Below are positions 40,640 to 49,541 of a stretch of DNA of 64,000 nucleotides, piece after piece. The position numbers and the translations under genes were made by a program. The notes beneath the pieces were generated by a model. The model did no database searches, was not told the DNA's origin, and saw nothing but the letters and a program-made list of their open reading frames with translations. Origin of the DNA: NIOZ-UU13 sp035528395 (GTDB taxonomy: Bacteria; Planctomycetota; Phycisphaerae; Sedimentisphaerales; Anaerobacaceae). The stretch lies in the NCBI GenBank assembly GCA_035528395.1, contig DATKYR010000036.1:1-64000 (forward strand), written 5' to 3'. The first letter of the stretch is position 1, and every line of letters begins with the position of its first letter.

Positions 40640-43357
40640 ATGTCGACTGCAAAGCAAATAAGAAAAGACTTTATAGATTTTTTCAAAAGCAAAGACCACG
40701 AATTCGTCCCCAGCTCACCCATAGTTCCCATCGGTGACGAGACCCTGCTTTTTGCCAATGCGGGAATGAATCAGTTCAAGGACATCTTCCTCGGACTAAC
40801 CCCTCCCGATTATCGGCGTGTGGCGAACAGTCAAAAATGCCTGCGGGTCAGCGGTAAACACAACGACCTTGAAGAAGTCGGCAAAGACACCTACCACCAC
40901 ACATTTTTTGAAATGTTAGGCAACTGGTCGTTCGATGATTACTTCAAGGCCGAGGCAATCCAATGGGCCTGGGAGCTCCTTACGGACGTCTGGGGCATCG
41001 AGCCGGACCGATTGTGGGCGACGGTTTTTGGTGGCGACTATGCCGAGGGGCTGCCGGAAGATGAAGAGGCCGCAAACTTATGGACCAAAGTAACTCCCAT
41101 ACCCGCCGACAGGGTCCTTTCTTACGGTAAAAAAGATAACTTCTGGGAAATGGGGGAGACCGGCCCCTGCGGGCCGTGCAGTGAGATACATATCGACCTC
41201 GGCCCCGATATGTGCGATATGAAAAATGTCCCGGGCCACAAATGCCGGGTCAACGCCGGCTGCGCAAGATACATCGAGCTATGGAACCTTGTCTTCATAC
41301 AGTTCAATCGTCTGGGCGACGGCAAAATGGTGCCGCTTTCAGCCAAATATGTTGACACCGGTGCAGGTCTGGAAAGAATCGCAGCGGTAATGCAGAACAA
41401 AAAGAGCAACTACGATACCGATTTATTTATGCCGATAATCGACCGCACAAGTGACATCACCGGCCACAAATATACGTCGAAGCTCGGCAACAAAACCGAC
41501 AATGCCTTCAGGGTAATAGCCGACCACATTCGCTCACTTGTCTTTGCGATAACCGATGGAGCGATTCCATCCAACGAAGGCCGCGGATACGTGATTCGCC
41601 GAATACTTCGCCGGGCTTCGAGGTTCGGCAGAGAGCTGGGGATGCACGAGCCGTTTATTTACAAGCTCGTGCCGGTAGTTGTCGATTGTCTGGGCGATGC
41701 GTTCGGCGAGATACGGGAAAGGGCGGACTACGTCTCAACGGTAATCGAATCCGAAGAGGCCGGCTTCGGCAGAACGCTTGACAGAGGCATCGAAATCTTC
41801 AACGCCGCCGCCGGGCGGGCGCAAAAATCAATAAACAAGATTATCAACGGCGAAGATGCTTTCCGGCTTTATGATACATACGGCTTTCCGCTTGATTTGA
41901 CTGAGCTTATGGCCCAGGAGCGCAGCCTTAAGGTCGATACTGCAAAATTTGACGAACTAATGGAAGCCCAACGTCAGCGGGCAAGGGCGGCTCAAAAAAA
42001 TGGTTCACTTGTGTCAGCCTTTGCCGACACCGAGCTGCCGGTAACAGAAGATGCCAATAAATATGGTACCGATAGCTGTGACAGCAAACTAATCGGCTGG
42101 ATAGACGAGGAAGGTTTCAATGACCAGGGACAAATCCAGACCGGCGCCGAGGTTGGGATTATTCTTGACAGAACCTGCTTCTATTCTGAAGCAGGTGGCC
42201 AGGTCGGTGACTGTGGAATTATAAAATCGGAAAACGCTAAATTTGTAGTCGAAGACACCTCAAAAATAGCCAACTGTATCATTCATCAAGGCAAGGTTGT
42301 CGAAGGTTCTTTCAGTATAGGCCAAAACGTAAAGGCAATAGTCAGCAAGGACCGAGCTGCGACAAAGAAAAACCACACCGCCACCCACCTGCTCCAGTGG
42401 GCGCTGCAGCAGGTGCTCGGTAAATCAGTTGCACAGCAGGGCAGTTACGTCGGCCCGGACTATTTAAGATTTGACTTTACATACCCCAAAGCACTCACCG
42501 CCAAGGAATTCAAAAAGGTTGAGGATTTGGTCAGAGAAAAAATAGCTGCCGACCTGCCGCTAACCTGTGTGGTGATGCCAAGGGCGGAGGCGGAAAAACT
42601 GGGGGCTATGGCACTATTCGGCGAAAAGTATGGAAATGAGGTTCGGGTGGTGGCTATTGGTGCAGCAAACGAAAGACTGCTTGAAGAAGCTTTTTCGCGA
42701 GAATTCTGCGGGGGGACGCACTGCGATAATACGGGACAAATAGGCGGCTTTAAGATAATCAAAGAAGAGAGCATTTCCGCCGGTGTCCGCAGGATTACCG
42801 CACTGACCGGCACCGGCCTTAATGCCTGTCTCGAAAAGGCAAGTGACATCGTCGATGAGCTTTCAGCGATGCTGAAGGTACCCTCGGAAGCGATTGTTGA
42901 GAGGGTAGGCCAGTTGATAAAGGACAATAAAAAGCTCTCCAAGGAGCTCAGGAGCGCGGCCAAGGCATCCGGCTCCGACGTTATGGCCGAGGCAAAACAG
43001 CTTCTCCAAAAATGTGAAAAAATCGGCGAGACCTCCATAATCATCGGCCGACTGCAGAACACACGTATCGAGCAGGCGCGGGAAGCCATTGATATGCTCA
43101 AGAAGAAGGCAAAATCCGCCGCTATCGTTTTGGGCTTTGAGGACGACGAAATGGCGACACTGCTGGCGGGTATGACTGACGACCTCATTAAGAAGGGTCT
43201 AAAGGCCGGCGACATCGTCAAGGCAATCGCACCGATAATTGACGGTGGTGGTGGAGGCCGACCTCAAATGGCACAGGCCGGCGGAAAGAATCCAAAGAAA
43301 ATCAACGACGCCCTTAAAAAAGCCGCAGAGCTGATAAAAGAAAAATTAGTATCCTGA
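40640..43357 (+). CDS. alaS: Alanyl-tRNA synthetase
   Basis: A 905-residue class II synthetase with the full bacterial layout: catalytic core (RKDFIDFFKSKDHEFVPSS; NAGMNQFK), editing domain with the zinc motifs NHTATHLLQ and CGGTHCDN, and a C-terminal domain with a glycine-rich stretch (DGGGGGRPQMAQAGG). Length is slightly above the usual 870-880. It is the last gene of the gltX-to-alaS run and ends at a hairpin terminator. Confidence 0.97.
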   Translation: MSTAKQIRKDFIDFFKSKDHEFVPSSPIVPIGDETLLFANAGMNQFKDIFLGLTPPDYRRVANSQKCLRVSGKHNDLEEVGKDTYHHTFFEMLGNWSFDDYFKAEAIQWAWELLTDVWGIEPDRLWATVFGGDYAEGLPEDEEAANLWTKVTPIPADRVLSYGKKDNFWEMGETGPCGPCSEIHIDLGPDMCDMKNVPGHKCRVNAGCARYIELWNLVFIQFNRLGDGKMVPLSAKYVDTGAGLERIAAVMQNKKSNYDTDLFMPIIDRTSDITGHKYTSKLGNKTDNAFRVIADHIRSLVFAITDGAIPSNEGRGYVIRRILRRASRFGRELGMHEPFIYKLVPVVVDCLGDAFGEIRERADYVSTVIESEEAGFGRTLDRGIEIFNAAAGRAQKSINKIINGEDAFRLYDTYGFPLDLTELMAQERSLKVDTAKFDELMEAQRQRARAAQKNGSLVSAFADTELPVTEDANKYGTDSCDSKLIGWIDEEGFNDQGQIQTGAEVGIILDRTCFYSEAGGQVGDCGIIKSENAKFVVEDTSKIANCIIHQGKVVEGSFSIGQNVKAIVSKDRAATKKNHTATHLLQWALQQVLGKSVAQQGSYVGPDYLRFDFTYPKALTAKEFKKVEDLVREKIAADLPLTCVVMPRAEAEKLGAMALFGEKYGNEVRVVAIGAANERLLEEAFSREFCGGTHCDNTGQIGGFKIIKEESISAGVRRITALTGTGLNACLEKASDIVDELSAMLKVPSEAIVERVGQLIKDNKKLSKELRSAAKASGSDVMAEAKQLLQKCEKIGETSIIIGRLQNTRIEQAREAIDMLKKKAKSAAIVLGFEDDEMATLLAGMTDDLIKKGLKAGDIVKAIAPIIDGGGGGRPQMAQAGGKNPKKINDALKKAAELIKEKLVS

Positions 43358-43388
43358 CAATTATGATTTTTGCAGGCCAGCTAAATAA

Positions 43389-43424
43389 CCCCCAGTGAAA
43401 CTGGGGGCTAAATATATTTTTTTA
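43389..43424 (+). terminator. Terminator after alaS
   Basis: CCCCCAGT-GAA-ACTGGGGG (43389-43407) is a perfect 8-bp stem with a 3-nt loop. The T-run comes after about ten A/T-rich bases, so it may be imperfect. Confidence 0.65.
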
Positions 43425-43461
43425 TACGGCAAAACCGCAAAATATTCAGGCAGGACTGAAA

Positions 43462-44508
43462 GTGGGTGAGGCGGATCCTTTTATCAGGTTTTACTGCGAC
43501 AACTGCGGCTATAAATCCACCGTCTCCGAAAGCTACGCGGGTAAAAATATTCGATGCCCTAAATGCTATTATATAATCCTCATCCCCAAAGCCCTGCCCA
43601 AAGTGACCACACCAAATCAAAATGGTTCCGAGCAAATAAAAACCACCTCCAAAGACTCCGACTATGATTTAACTCTTTTGAATATCTCGGAGAAAGAAAA
43701 ACTTTCCACTTTTCAAAGAGGCCAAACCAGTATCTCTGAGGAAACTGGTGTACACGAGCAGGAACCTGGAGAAGAATCGCAGGCAGAAACCGAACCCTTT
43801 GATGAACGCAGGCTGCCGTGGCTCATAGACATATTTCTATATCCGTTCAGCGTACCGGGCTTGAAGAATCTTGCGATTTTCATCGGAGTACCGCTGTTAA
43901 TCAATATTCTATGGACGATTCTTCCTATCCAGCTTTCCTGTCTTTTCGGCCTTGTCACTATGGTTATTCATATCGTTATTATCCTTTATATATATTGGTA
44001 TTTTACCGAATGCGTCCGCGATAGTGCCGATGGTGGTGTGCGAGCGCCTGAGGGATTAGGTTCGACTCCAGGTTTTATGGGTATGTTCTGGCAGACGGTG
44101 AATGTAATTGGTTGTCTTGCGATTTTCTTTACGCCGTTTGTTCTTTACATGCTGTACGCCGGGAGAGCCGACGTAATTTTCTGGCTGTTACTAATCTTCG
44201 CGGTCTTCTCTTTTCCGATGGGGTTGTTGGCCGTTATTATGTTCGACTCGGCTATCGGCCTTAACCCTCGTCTGCTCGTACGCTCAATATCCAGCACCTT
44301 TTTCCCATACTGCGGGCTTGTTTTATTATTTGTTACACCGGTTGTGTTAATCGGTATGCTCTACACGGAAGTGCAGGAATCGCGGCTTTGGACTTTTATC
44401 ATTCGTTCTGTCGTTACCTATTTAGCATTGATAGGTGCTCATCTTTTGGGACGGTTCTACTGGCGGTATCAGGAAAAATTCGATTGGGACTTGCAGGCTG
44501 AAAAGTAG
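43462..44508 (+). CDS. Zinc-ribbon multi-pass membrane protein, paralogue 1
   Basis: A 348-residue protein. A zinc ribbon (Cys12, 15, 32, 35; FYCDNCG...IRCPKC) is followed by an acidic linker of about 80 residues and, from about residue 125, several hydrophobic segments. The conserved entry LPWLIDIFLYPFSVPGL and exit GAHLLGRFYWRYQEKFDW are shared with the next two genes. Function is unknown; the topology resembles planctomycete zinc-ribbon/Yip1-like proteins. The start is a GTG with AGGA eight bases before it. It opens a three-gene tandem array. Confidence 0.85.
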   Translation: MGEADPFIRFYCDNCGYKSTVSESYAGKNIRCPKCYYIILIPKALPKVTTPNQNGSEQIKTTSKDSDYDLTLLNISEKEKLSTFQRGQTSISEETGVHEQEPGEESQAETEPFDERRLPWLIDIFLYPFSVPGLKNLAIFIGVPLLINILWTILPIQLSCLFGLVTMVIHIVIILYIYWYFTECVRDSADGGVRAPEGLGSTPGFMGMFWQTVNVIGCLAIFFTPFVLYMLYAGRADVIFWLLLIFAVFSFPMGLLAVIMFDSAIGLNPRLLVRSISSTFFPYCGLVLLFVTPVVLIGMLYTEVQESRLWTFIIRSVVTYLALIGAHLLGRFYWRYQEKFDWDLQAEK

Positions 44509-44613
44509 TCGCAGCTAATTCGGATTGAATAAAATCGGCCGTAAGGCGTCTTATTCAATAGAGCATTTTTATAACACCACCAAATGCAGGGCCTGAAAAG
44601 GGAGGCTTAAAAA

Positions 44614-45705
44614 ATGGATAAGGCGGATTCGACAATTAAGTTTCGGTGCAAAAACTGCGGCCGGAAATTCAGCGTCCCCCAAATCCACGCCGGCAAAAAA
44701 TGTAAATGCCCGAAATGCAAGAATATAATTGTTGTGCCAAAAATACAAACTACAAGCTCCGTCACAAAGCAAAGTAATTCCGAGGATACAAAAACCAGCC
44801 CAAAGAGTTCCACTTACGATTCAATCCTTCTGGTTATGCCACAAAAAGATAAAATTCAAGACCTTCCCCTCAGCCAAACTGACATCCCTGAGAAAACCGC
44901 TGAATATGAGCAGGAGCTTGAAGAAGAATCCGCAGAAAAAACCGAACCCGCCGCCCAGCGTAAGCTGCCGTGGCTTATTGATATACTCTTATACCCCTTA
45001 AGCATTTCGGGTCTCATTCACTTAGTAATATTTTTGTGCGTTCCAATTTTGATCAGTGTGGCATACCAACTCCTTTTGCAACAAATTTATCCGGTTAGTG
45101 AGCTTATACTCGCAATACTTTACGTGCTTTTTGTCGGCTACGTGCTGTATTACTTATCCTGGTGTATAATTGACAGCACAAAAGGCGGACTACGCGCACC
45201 TGATATAAATCTCCAGCCATCACCGGCAAAAGAAGAGCCAATCGAATGTGCTGGTATTTTTTTGGCCTGTATCGTCGTTTGCTTTTGGCCTGCGGCTGTT
45301 TATTATATCTTCACAAGAAAAACAGACCTTCTCTATTGGCTGCTCACCTCAGCAGGGCTTTTATTTTTTCCTATGGCGCTTTTAGCAGGTTTTCTAAATG
45401 ATTCAATCAGCGGGTTAAAGCCGATGTTAATTATCAAATCAGTAATTAAAACTTTTCCCGCATACTTTCCGGTAGTAATTTTCTTTGCCGGTTTTTTTAC
45501 GGTGCTCAGCATAGTTATACCACAGCCACCACAATCAAAAGGCTTGGAACCCCTTTTGCTCTATCTATCGCAGGTTACAAGTGCCATCTTTAGCTCAAGA
45601 TACGCCTTGAGGTCGACCGGTTTTATTTACTTAGCAATGACAGGGGCTCACATTCTGGGCAGGTTTTACTGTAAGTATAAGGAAAAACTCAACTGGGAAG
45701 TCTAA
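44614..45705 (+). CDS. Zinc-ribbon multi-pass membrane protein, paralogue 2
   Basis: A 363-residue paralogue of its neighbours. The zinc ribbon is IKFRCKNCGRKF...KCKCPKCKN. A Ser/Glu-rich linker leads to LPWLIDILLYPLSISGL and six or so hydrophobic segments, ending GAHILGRFYCKYKEKLNW. GGGAGG precedes the ATG. The ribbon and terminal signatures are closely conserved, whereas the membrane core has diverged most in this copy and contains an extra loop (about residues 190-210). Function unknown. Confidence 0.85.
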   Translation: MDKADSTIKFRCKNCGRKFSVPQIHAGKKCKCPKCKNIIVVPKIQTTSSVTKQSNSEDTKTSPKSSTYDSILLVMPQKDKIQDLPLSQTDIPEKTAEYEQELEEESAEKTEPAAQRKLPWLIDILLYPLSISGLIHLVIFLCVPILISVAYQLLLQQIYPVSELILAILYVLFVGYVLYYLSWCIIDSTKGGLRAPDINLQPSPAKEEPIECAGIFLACIVVCFWPAAVYYIFTRKTDLLYWLLTSAGLLFFPMALLAGFLNDSISGLKPMLIIKSVIKTFPAYFPVVIFFAGFFTVLSIVIPQPPQSKGLEPLLLYLSQVTSAIFSSRYALRSTGFIYLAMTGAHILGRFYCKYKEKLNWEV

Positions 45706-45737
45706 CGTACCGAAAAGACGATTGAACAACAGATTTT

Positions 45738-46748
45738 ATGATTAAGTTTAACTGCAAAAACTGTGGTCAGAAGTTCAGCGTCCCTGAAATCCGTGCCGGC
45801 AAAAAAGGCAAGTGCCCAAAATGCAAGAATATAATTGTCGTGCCGGAAATACAGGCCACAAGCTCCCTCACAGAGCAAAGTGATTCGGGAGTTCCCGCGG
45901 TCAGCTCAAAGGGCTCCACTGATAACTTAACCCTCCTGGATGCCATAGAAAAAGACAGAATTCAAGACGGACCAATCGGTCTATCCAGCATCCCCGAACA
46001 ATCCACCAAATACGAACAGGAACTCGAAGAAGAGCCGCCGGATGACACGGAGTCTCCGGCCGAGCGCAAACTGCCCTGGGTTATCGATATATTTCTCTAT
46101 CCGATAAGCATACCATGCCTGATAACCCTCGGAATTATAATCTCAATACCATTGCTGATTAATATCGCGGTAGGTTTACTGGGCCCCTTCGGTCTTTTTG
46201 TATTGGTCCCGGGTTTCTTTATAAATATCGTCATTAGCTTGTACTTCTTATGGTACGTTGCCGAGTGTGTTCGTGATAGTGCCGAAGGCGGAATCCGGGC
46301 GCCTGAAACTTTCGCTAACACACCTGGTTTGGGTGATTTGTTGCTGCAATTGTTCCGTTTACTCGTGTGCCTGCTCATCTTCGCGGGGCCGATGGGTTAT
46401 TATTATGTCAAGACTCATAGAATTGATGCAATCTTCTGGTCTTTATTGGCTTACGCCGTATTTTTTCTGCCGATGGGTTTATTAGCCGTTACTCTATTTG
46501 ATTCTATACGCGGTCTTAATCCTCTTTTGCTCCTCGGCTCAATCTTCAGCACTTTTTTCACATACTGTGGACTTATTCTAATTTTAGGGGCGGTCGCGAC
46601 GACTTTTATAGCTTTACCCAGGATGCTATCCGGCAAATTGGCAGCTTTTGTTTCGGGTTACCTCGTGATGTACATTTTGCTGGTAGTGGCTCATCTGTTG
46701 GGACGGTTCTACTGGCGGTATCAGGAAAAACTCAACTGGGAAGTGTAA
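45738..46748 (+). CDS. Zinc-ribbon multi-pass membrane protein, paralogue 3
   Basis: A 336-residue third member of the array. Its ribbon (IKFNCKNCGQKF...GKCPKCKN) is almost that of paralogue 2, while its membrane core (VPLLIN-type segments, CVRDSAEGGIRAPE) is closer to paralogue 1, suggesting recombination among the copies. It ends HLLGRFYWRYQEKLNWEV. No strong ribosome site is seen; translation may be coupled to the gene 32 bp upstream. It converges with hisD. Confidence 0.85.
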   Translation: MIKFNCKNCGQKFSVPEIRAGKKGKCPKCKNIIVVPEIQATSSLTEQSDSGVPAVSSKGSTDNLTLLDAIEKDRIQDGPIGLSSIPEQSTKYEQELEEEPPDDTESPAERKLPWVIDIFLYPISIPCLITLGIIISIPLLINIAVGLLGPFGLFVLVPGFFINIVISLYFLWYVAECVRDSAEGGIRAPETFANTPGLGDLLLQLFRLLVCLLIFAGPMGYYYVKTHRIDAIFWSLLAYAVFFLPMGLLAVTLFDSIRGLNPLLLLGSIFSTFFTYCGLILILGAVATTFIALPRMLSGKLAAFVSGYLVMYILLVVAHLLGRFYWRYQEKLNWEV

Positions 46749-46756
46749 CTTCTGAG

Positions 46757-48076
46757 TTAAGAGTCATTTTTCTGTGGGCTCTGTCGGATTTTTATACTTT
46801 TTGCGTGGGCGTCCAGCCCTTCAACCTCAGCCAACCGAATAATATCCTCCGCACTTTCAGCTAACTTCTTTTGGTCGTATTCGATAATACTCGTTGACTT
46901 GATAAAATCGTTGGCGCTTAAAGCACTAAAGAATCTTGCACTAGTACCCGTTGGTAACGTGTGGCTCGGGCCGGCCCAGTAATCTCCAACTGCTACCGGG
47001 CTATAATCACCGATAAATATCGCCCCTGCGTTTCTAATCTGGTCAGCAATTTTTCTGCTCTCATTTCCACACTGGATTTGTAAGTGTTCTGCTGCAAAAA
47101 CATTCGCGTAGTCAATTACATCTTCCATATCGTCAAATACAACAATGCCACCAAAGTTCTCAAGACACTTTATTATTTTTTCTACACGGTCTAATTGCTT
47201 TACCTGTTTTTTAAGTTCTGCGAGGACCTCGTTAGCTAACTCTTGAGAATCAGTAAATACAACCGCACTGCCCGGCGCATGTTCTGCCTGACTTAACATA
47301 TCCGCAGCAATCCAAGCAGGATTTGCTTTTTCGTTTGCTATTATTAGGACCTCGCTTGGTCCGGCTATAGAATCAATGCCGACAAGCCCAAGAACCTTCT
47401 TCTTTGCGTTCTGAACCCAGGCGTTCCCTGGCCCAACTATCTTATCCACATTTCGTATTGTTTTCGTTCCTCGCGCCAAAGCCATCACTGCTTGGGCTCC
47501 ACCGATACGATAAACTTCATCAATTCCCAGTTCATGACAAACCGCTAAAGTTACTGGATGGATGCTACCCTCATATCTTGGCGGCGACACTACAACAATT
47601 TCCTTAACACCTGCAACCTGAGCAGGAACTGCACACATTATCACAGTAGATGGCAGTGGTGCCGAGGCGCCTGGCACACAAATACCAACACGCCTAATAG
47701 GAGTGTATTTGATTCCCGGATGTTTGAAATTGCCGATGAAGATTTCGGTTTGATACTTCCTTACATTTTCAATTGCCTGTTGAATTGATTTCAGAAGGTT
47801 TTTACTGATTTCGGTGTAAGCTTTTTCCAAATCTTCATTAGAAACACGAAACTGCTCAGGAGTCAATTTAACACCATCAAACTTTTCAGTATATTCGGCT
47901 ACGGCTTCGTCATCCCGCTGTCCCACATCGTTAAGTATAGCGTCTAACTGCTCTTCTCTCTCATCCTTGCCGTCAAAGTGTGTTGCGCTAAACACACCTG
48001 CCCGAATCTTTGTACATCTTTCCACAAAATCTGTCTGTGATGATGAGATCAGGATTTTGTCAAGATCGTGGGGCAC
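46757..48076 (-). CDS. hisD: Histidinol dehydrogenase
   Basis: A 439-residue zinc enzyme catalysing the last two oxidations of histidine synthesis. Typical motifs: PGASAPLPSTVIM, IGGAQAVMALARGT, IVGPGNAWV, IAGPSEVLIIAN, LSQAEHAPGS and AVGDYWAGPSHTLPT. The start is GTG at 48076 with AAAGGAG upstream. Last gene of a minus-strand run with aconitase, a LOG-like protein and an exported protein; no other his gene is present. Confidence 0.96.
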   Translation of the reverse strand: MPHDLDKILISSSQTDFVERCTKIRAGVFSATHFDGKDEREEQLDAILNDVGQRDDEAVAEYTEKFDGVKLTPEQFRVSNEDLEKAYTEISKNLLKSIQQAIENVRKYQTEIFIGNFKHPGIKYTPIRRVGICVPGASAPLPSTVIMCAVPAQVAGVKEIVVVSPPRYEGSIHPVTLAVCHELGIDEVYRIGGAQAVMALARGTKTIRNVDKIVGPGNAWVQNAKKKVLGLVGIDSIAGPSEVLIIANEKANPAWIAADMLSQAEHAPGSAVVFTDSQELANEVLAELKKQVKQLDRVEKIIKCLENFGGIVVFDDMEDVIDYANVFAAEHLQIQCGNESRKIADQIRNAGAIFIGDYSPVAVGDYWAGPSHTLPTGTSARFFSALSANDFIKSTSIIEYDQKKLAESAEDIIRLAEVEGLDAHAKSIKIRQSPQKNDS

Positions 48077-48087
48077 GGTTGACTCCT

Positions 48088-48987
48088 TTATCTGTCGAAG
48101 TTTTGGTGGCTGTAAACACGAGTTGCCTTTTGCGGCAGCAGATAGTTTTCGCCTTTGTACTTAGTTATAATCCCTGCTATCCTAAACCGCACCGGCTCGG
48201 GAACAGCAGATTGTCTCTGCTCGGCCAGCTCCAGTACCTCGCAGGGCAGCAACCTTAACGAGACCGGCCGGACATTTCGGCCAAAAGCATCCAGGACAAA
48301 ATCAATCTGGCCGTCGTAATGTTCAACTAAAAATGCGGTCCGGTCGGCTAAGATAGAATCCTGCTGTAATTGGGCTTTCTTTTCCGAAGCCGAATCAACC
48401 ACTTCCTTTTTTGCCTTCGGGATCCGGCCCAACTCCTCAGGACGTACAATTCTCCCGGCCTTCAGCTTTTCTATAATCTCCTGTGGTATGGCCAATACAT
48501 CGTTCGGCTCACTGATATCGGGCTGCTGCTCAGACTCTTTTGCAGATGGGCCCTCGGTTGGCTTTCGCTCTTTTGGCCGCGGTTTTGGAAGTGCTTGAGG
48601 CTGCTTACTGCTCAGCTTGCCGAGGGGGAAAAAATAATTCGGGAATATAAAATTCCTGCCTTTGTATTTCGTAACCCAGCCCCAGAGCCTGTAGTCCGCA
48701 GCAGAACGCTCGTTAACATCAGCAATCATCTTTTCCAGCTCCGAGGACGCCAGCAGCTCTAACCTTGTCCCTGCGGAGGCCCGACCTCTATAATCGTTCA
48801 CGTCCGCACCAAATTCAAAGAACCACACATCGTTACTGTCAGAGCCGGTCAATTCGCCATCAACGCCCCTCAGGATAAAACCGTCCCGCAGCAGTGTTTG
48901 GCGTGCAGTTTCCGTACCGAATCCCAATGCTGCCGGGACAACACTAATAAAGAACACTAAAATCAAAAGTACTAATTTTTTACTCAT
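48088..48987 (-). CDS. Exported protein with two repeated domains, unknown function
   Basis: A 299-residue protein with a signal peptide (about 1-22). Two similar blocks, about 28-125 and 205-290, each contain an acidic F-F/D-F segment, an S-x-R-L-(E/L)-L-L-(P/A)-x-x-x-L-E stretch and a closing V/I-TKYKG-(R/E)-N-(F/Y)-(I/L)-(F/L)-P motif. A Pro/Glu-rich linker separates them. I do not recognise the family. The gene sits 11 bp before hisD and 17 bp after the LOG-like gene. The repeat suggests a beta-rich binding module. Confidence 0.75.
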   Translation of the reverse strand: MSKKLVLLILVFFISVVPAALGFGTETARQTLLRDGFILRGVDGELTGSDSNDVWFFEFGADVNDYRGRASAGTRLELLASSELEKMIADVNERSAADYRLWGWVTKYKGRNFIFPNYFFPLGKLSSKQPQALPKPRPKERKPTEGPSAKESEQQPDISEPNDVLAIPQEIIEKLKAGRIVRPEELGRIPKAKKEVVDSASEKKAQLQQDSILADRTAFLVEHYDGQIDFVLDAFGRNVRPVSLRLLPCEVLELAEQRQSAVPEPVRFRIAGIITKYKGENYLLPQKATRVYSHQNFDR

Positions 48988-49004
48988 ATTGATGTCTTAT
49001 GGTT

Positions 49005-49541
49005 CTAAGTTTTCAATAGCCAATTATCAATAATCAATTGAATGGCCTGTTCGGGTTCGTCTGCCAGCTTTACATATCGGCCGCTGCCCGGGTCGTCTCT
49101 TGCGACCAATTCAACCAACGGCTTCCAGAATCCGCCTACAAGTATAATCGGTTTATCTGCTTTGAGAAAGCCCTTGTTTTTTAATTCCCAGACCTTTGCC
49201 AGCTCCAGCAGTGTTCCTGTTCCGCCGGGCAGTACAACATAACCCCGTCCCAATTTTATCAGCGTATCCAGCCGTTCGTCGAGCGAGGCGGTAACAATTT
49301 CACGAGTAACGTATTTGTTAGCTGTGCTGTTCTTAAAAGCCGAGCAAGTAACGCCGATTACTTCACCACCAGCCTCGGCCGCCCCTTTGGCCGCTGCCAA
49401 CATCGTTCCACCGTATCCACCGTTGGCGATGGTAAAGCCAGCCTCGGCTAATAACTTACCTGTCTCATACGCCAGTTGAAAATTTGTGTCCCCTTGTTTA
49501 GCTCTACCTGTTCCAAAGATAGTAATAGTCTTTTTATTCAT
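49005..49541 (-). CDS. LOG-family (SLOG superfamily) protein
   Basis: A 178-residue Rossmann-like LOG protein with NGGYGGTM and PGGTGTLLE, the nucleotide-binding and catalytic signatures of LOG phosphoribohydrolases. Close relatives free cytokinin-type bases from riboside monophosphates or have unknown nucleotide-related roles. Its start overlaps the aconitase stop by eight bases, so it is translated with it. Confidence 0.85.
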   Translation of the reverse strand: MNKKTITIFGTGRAKQGDTNFQLAYETGKLLAEAGFTIANGGYGGTMLAAAKGAAEAGGEVIGVTCSAFKNSTANKYVTREIVTASLDERLDTLIKLGRGYVVLPGGTGTLLELAKVWELKNKGFLKADKPIILVGGFWKPLVELVARDDPGSGRYVKLADEPEQAIQLIIDNWLLKT

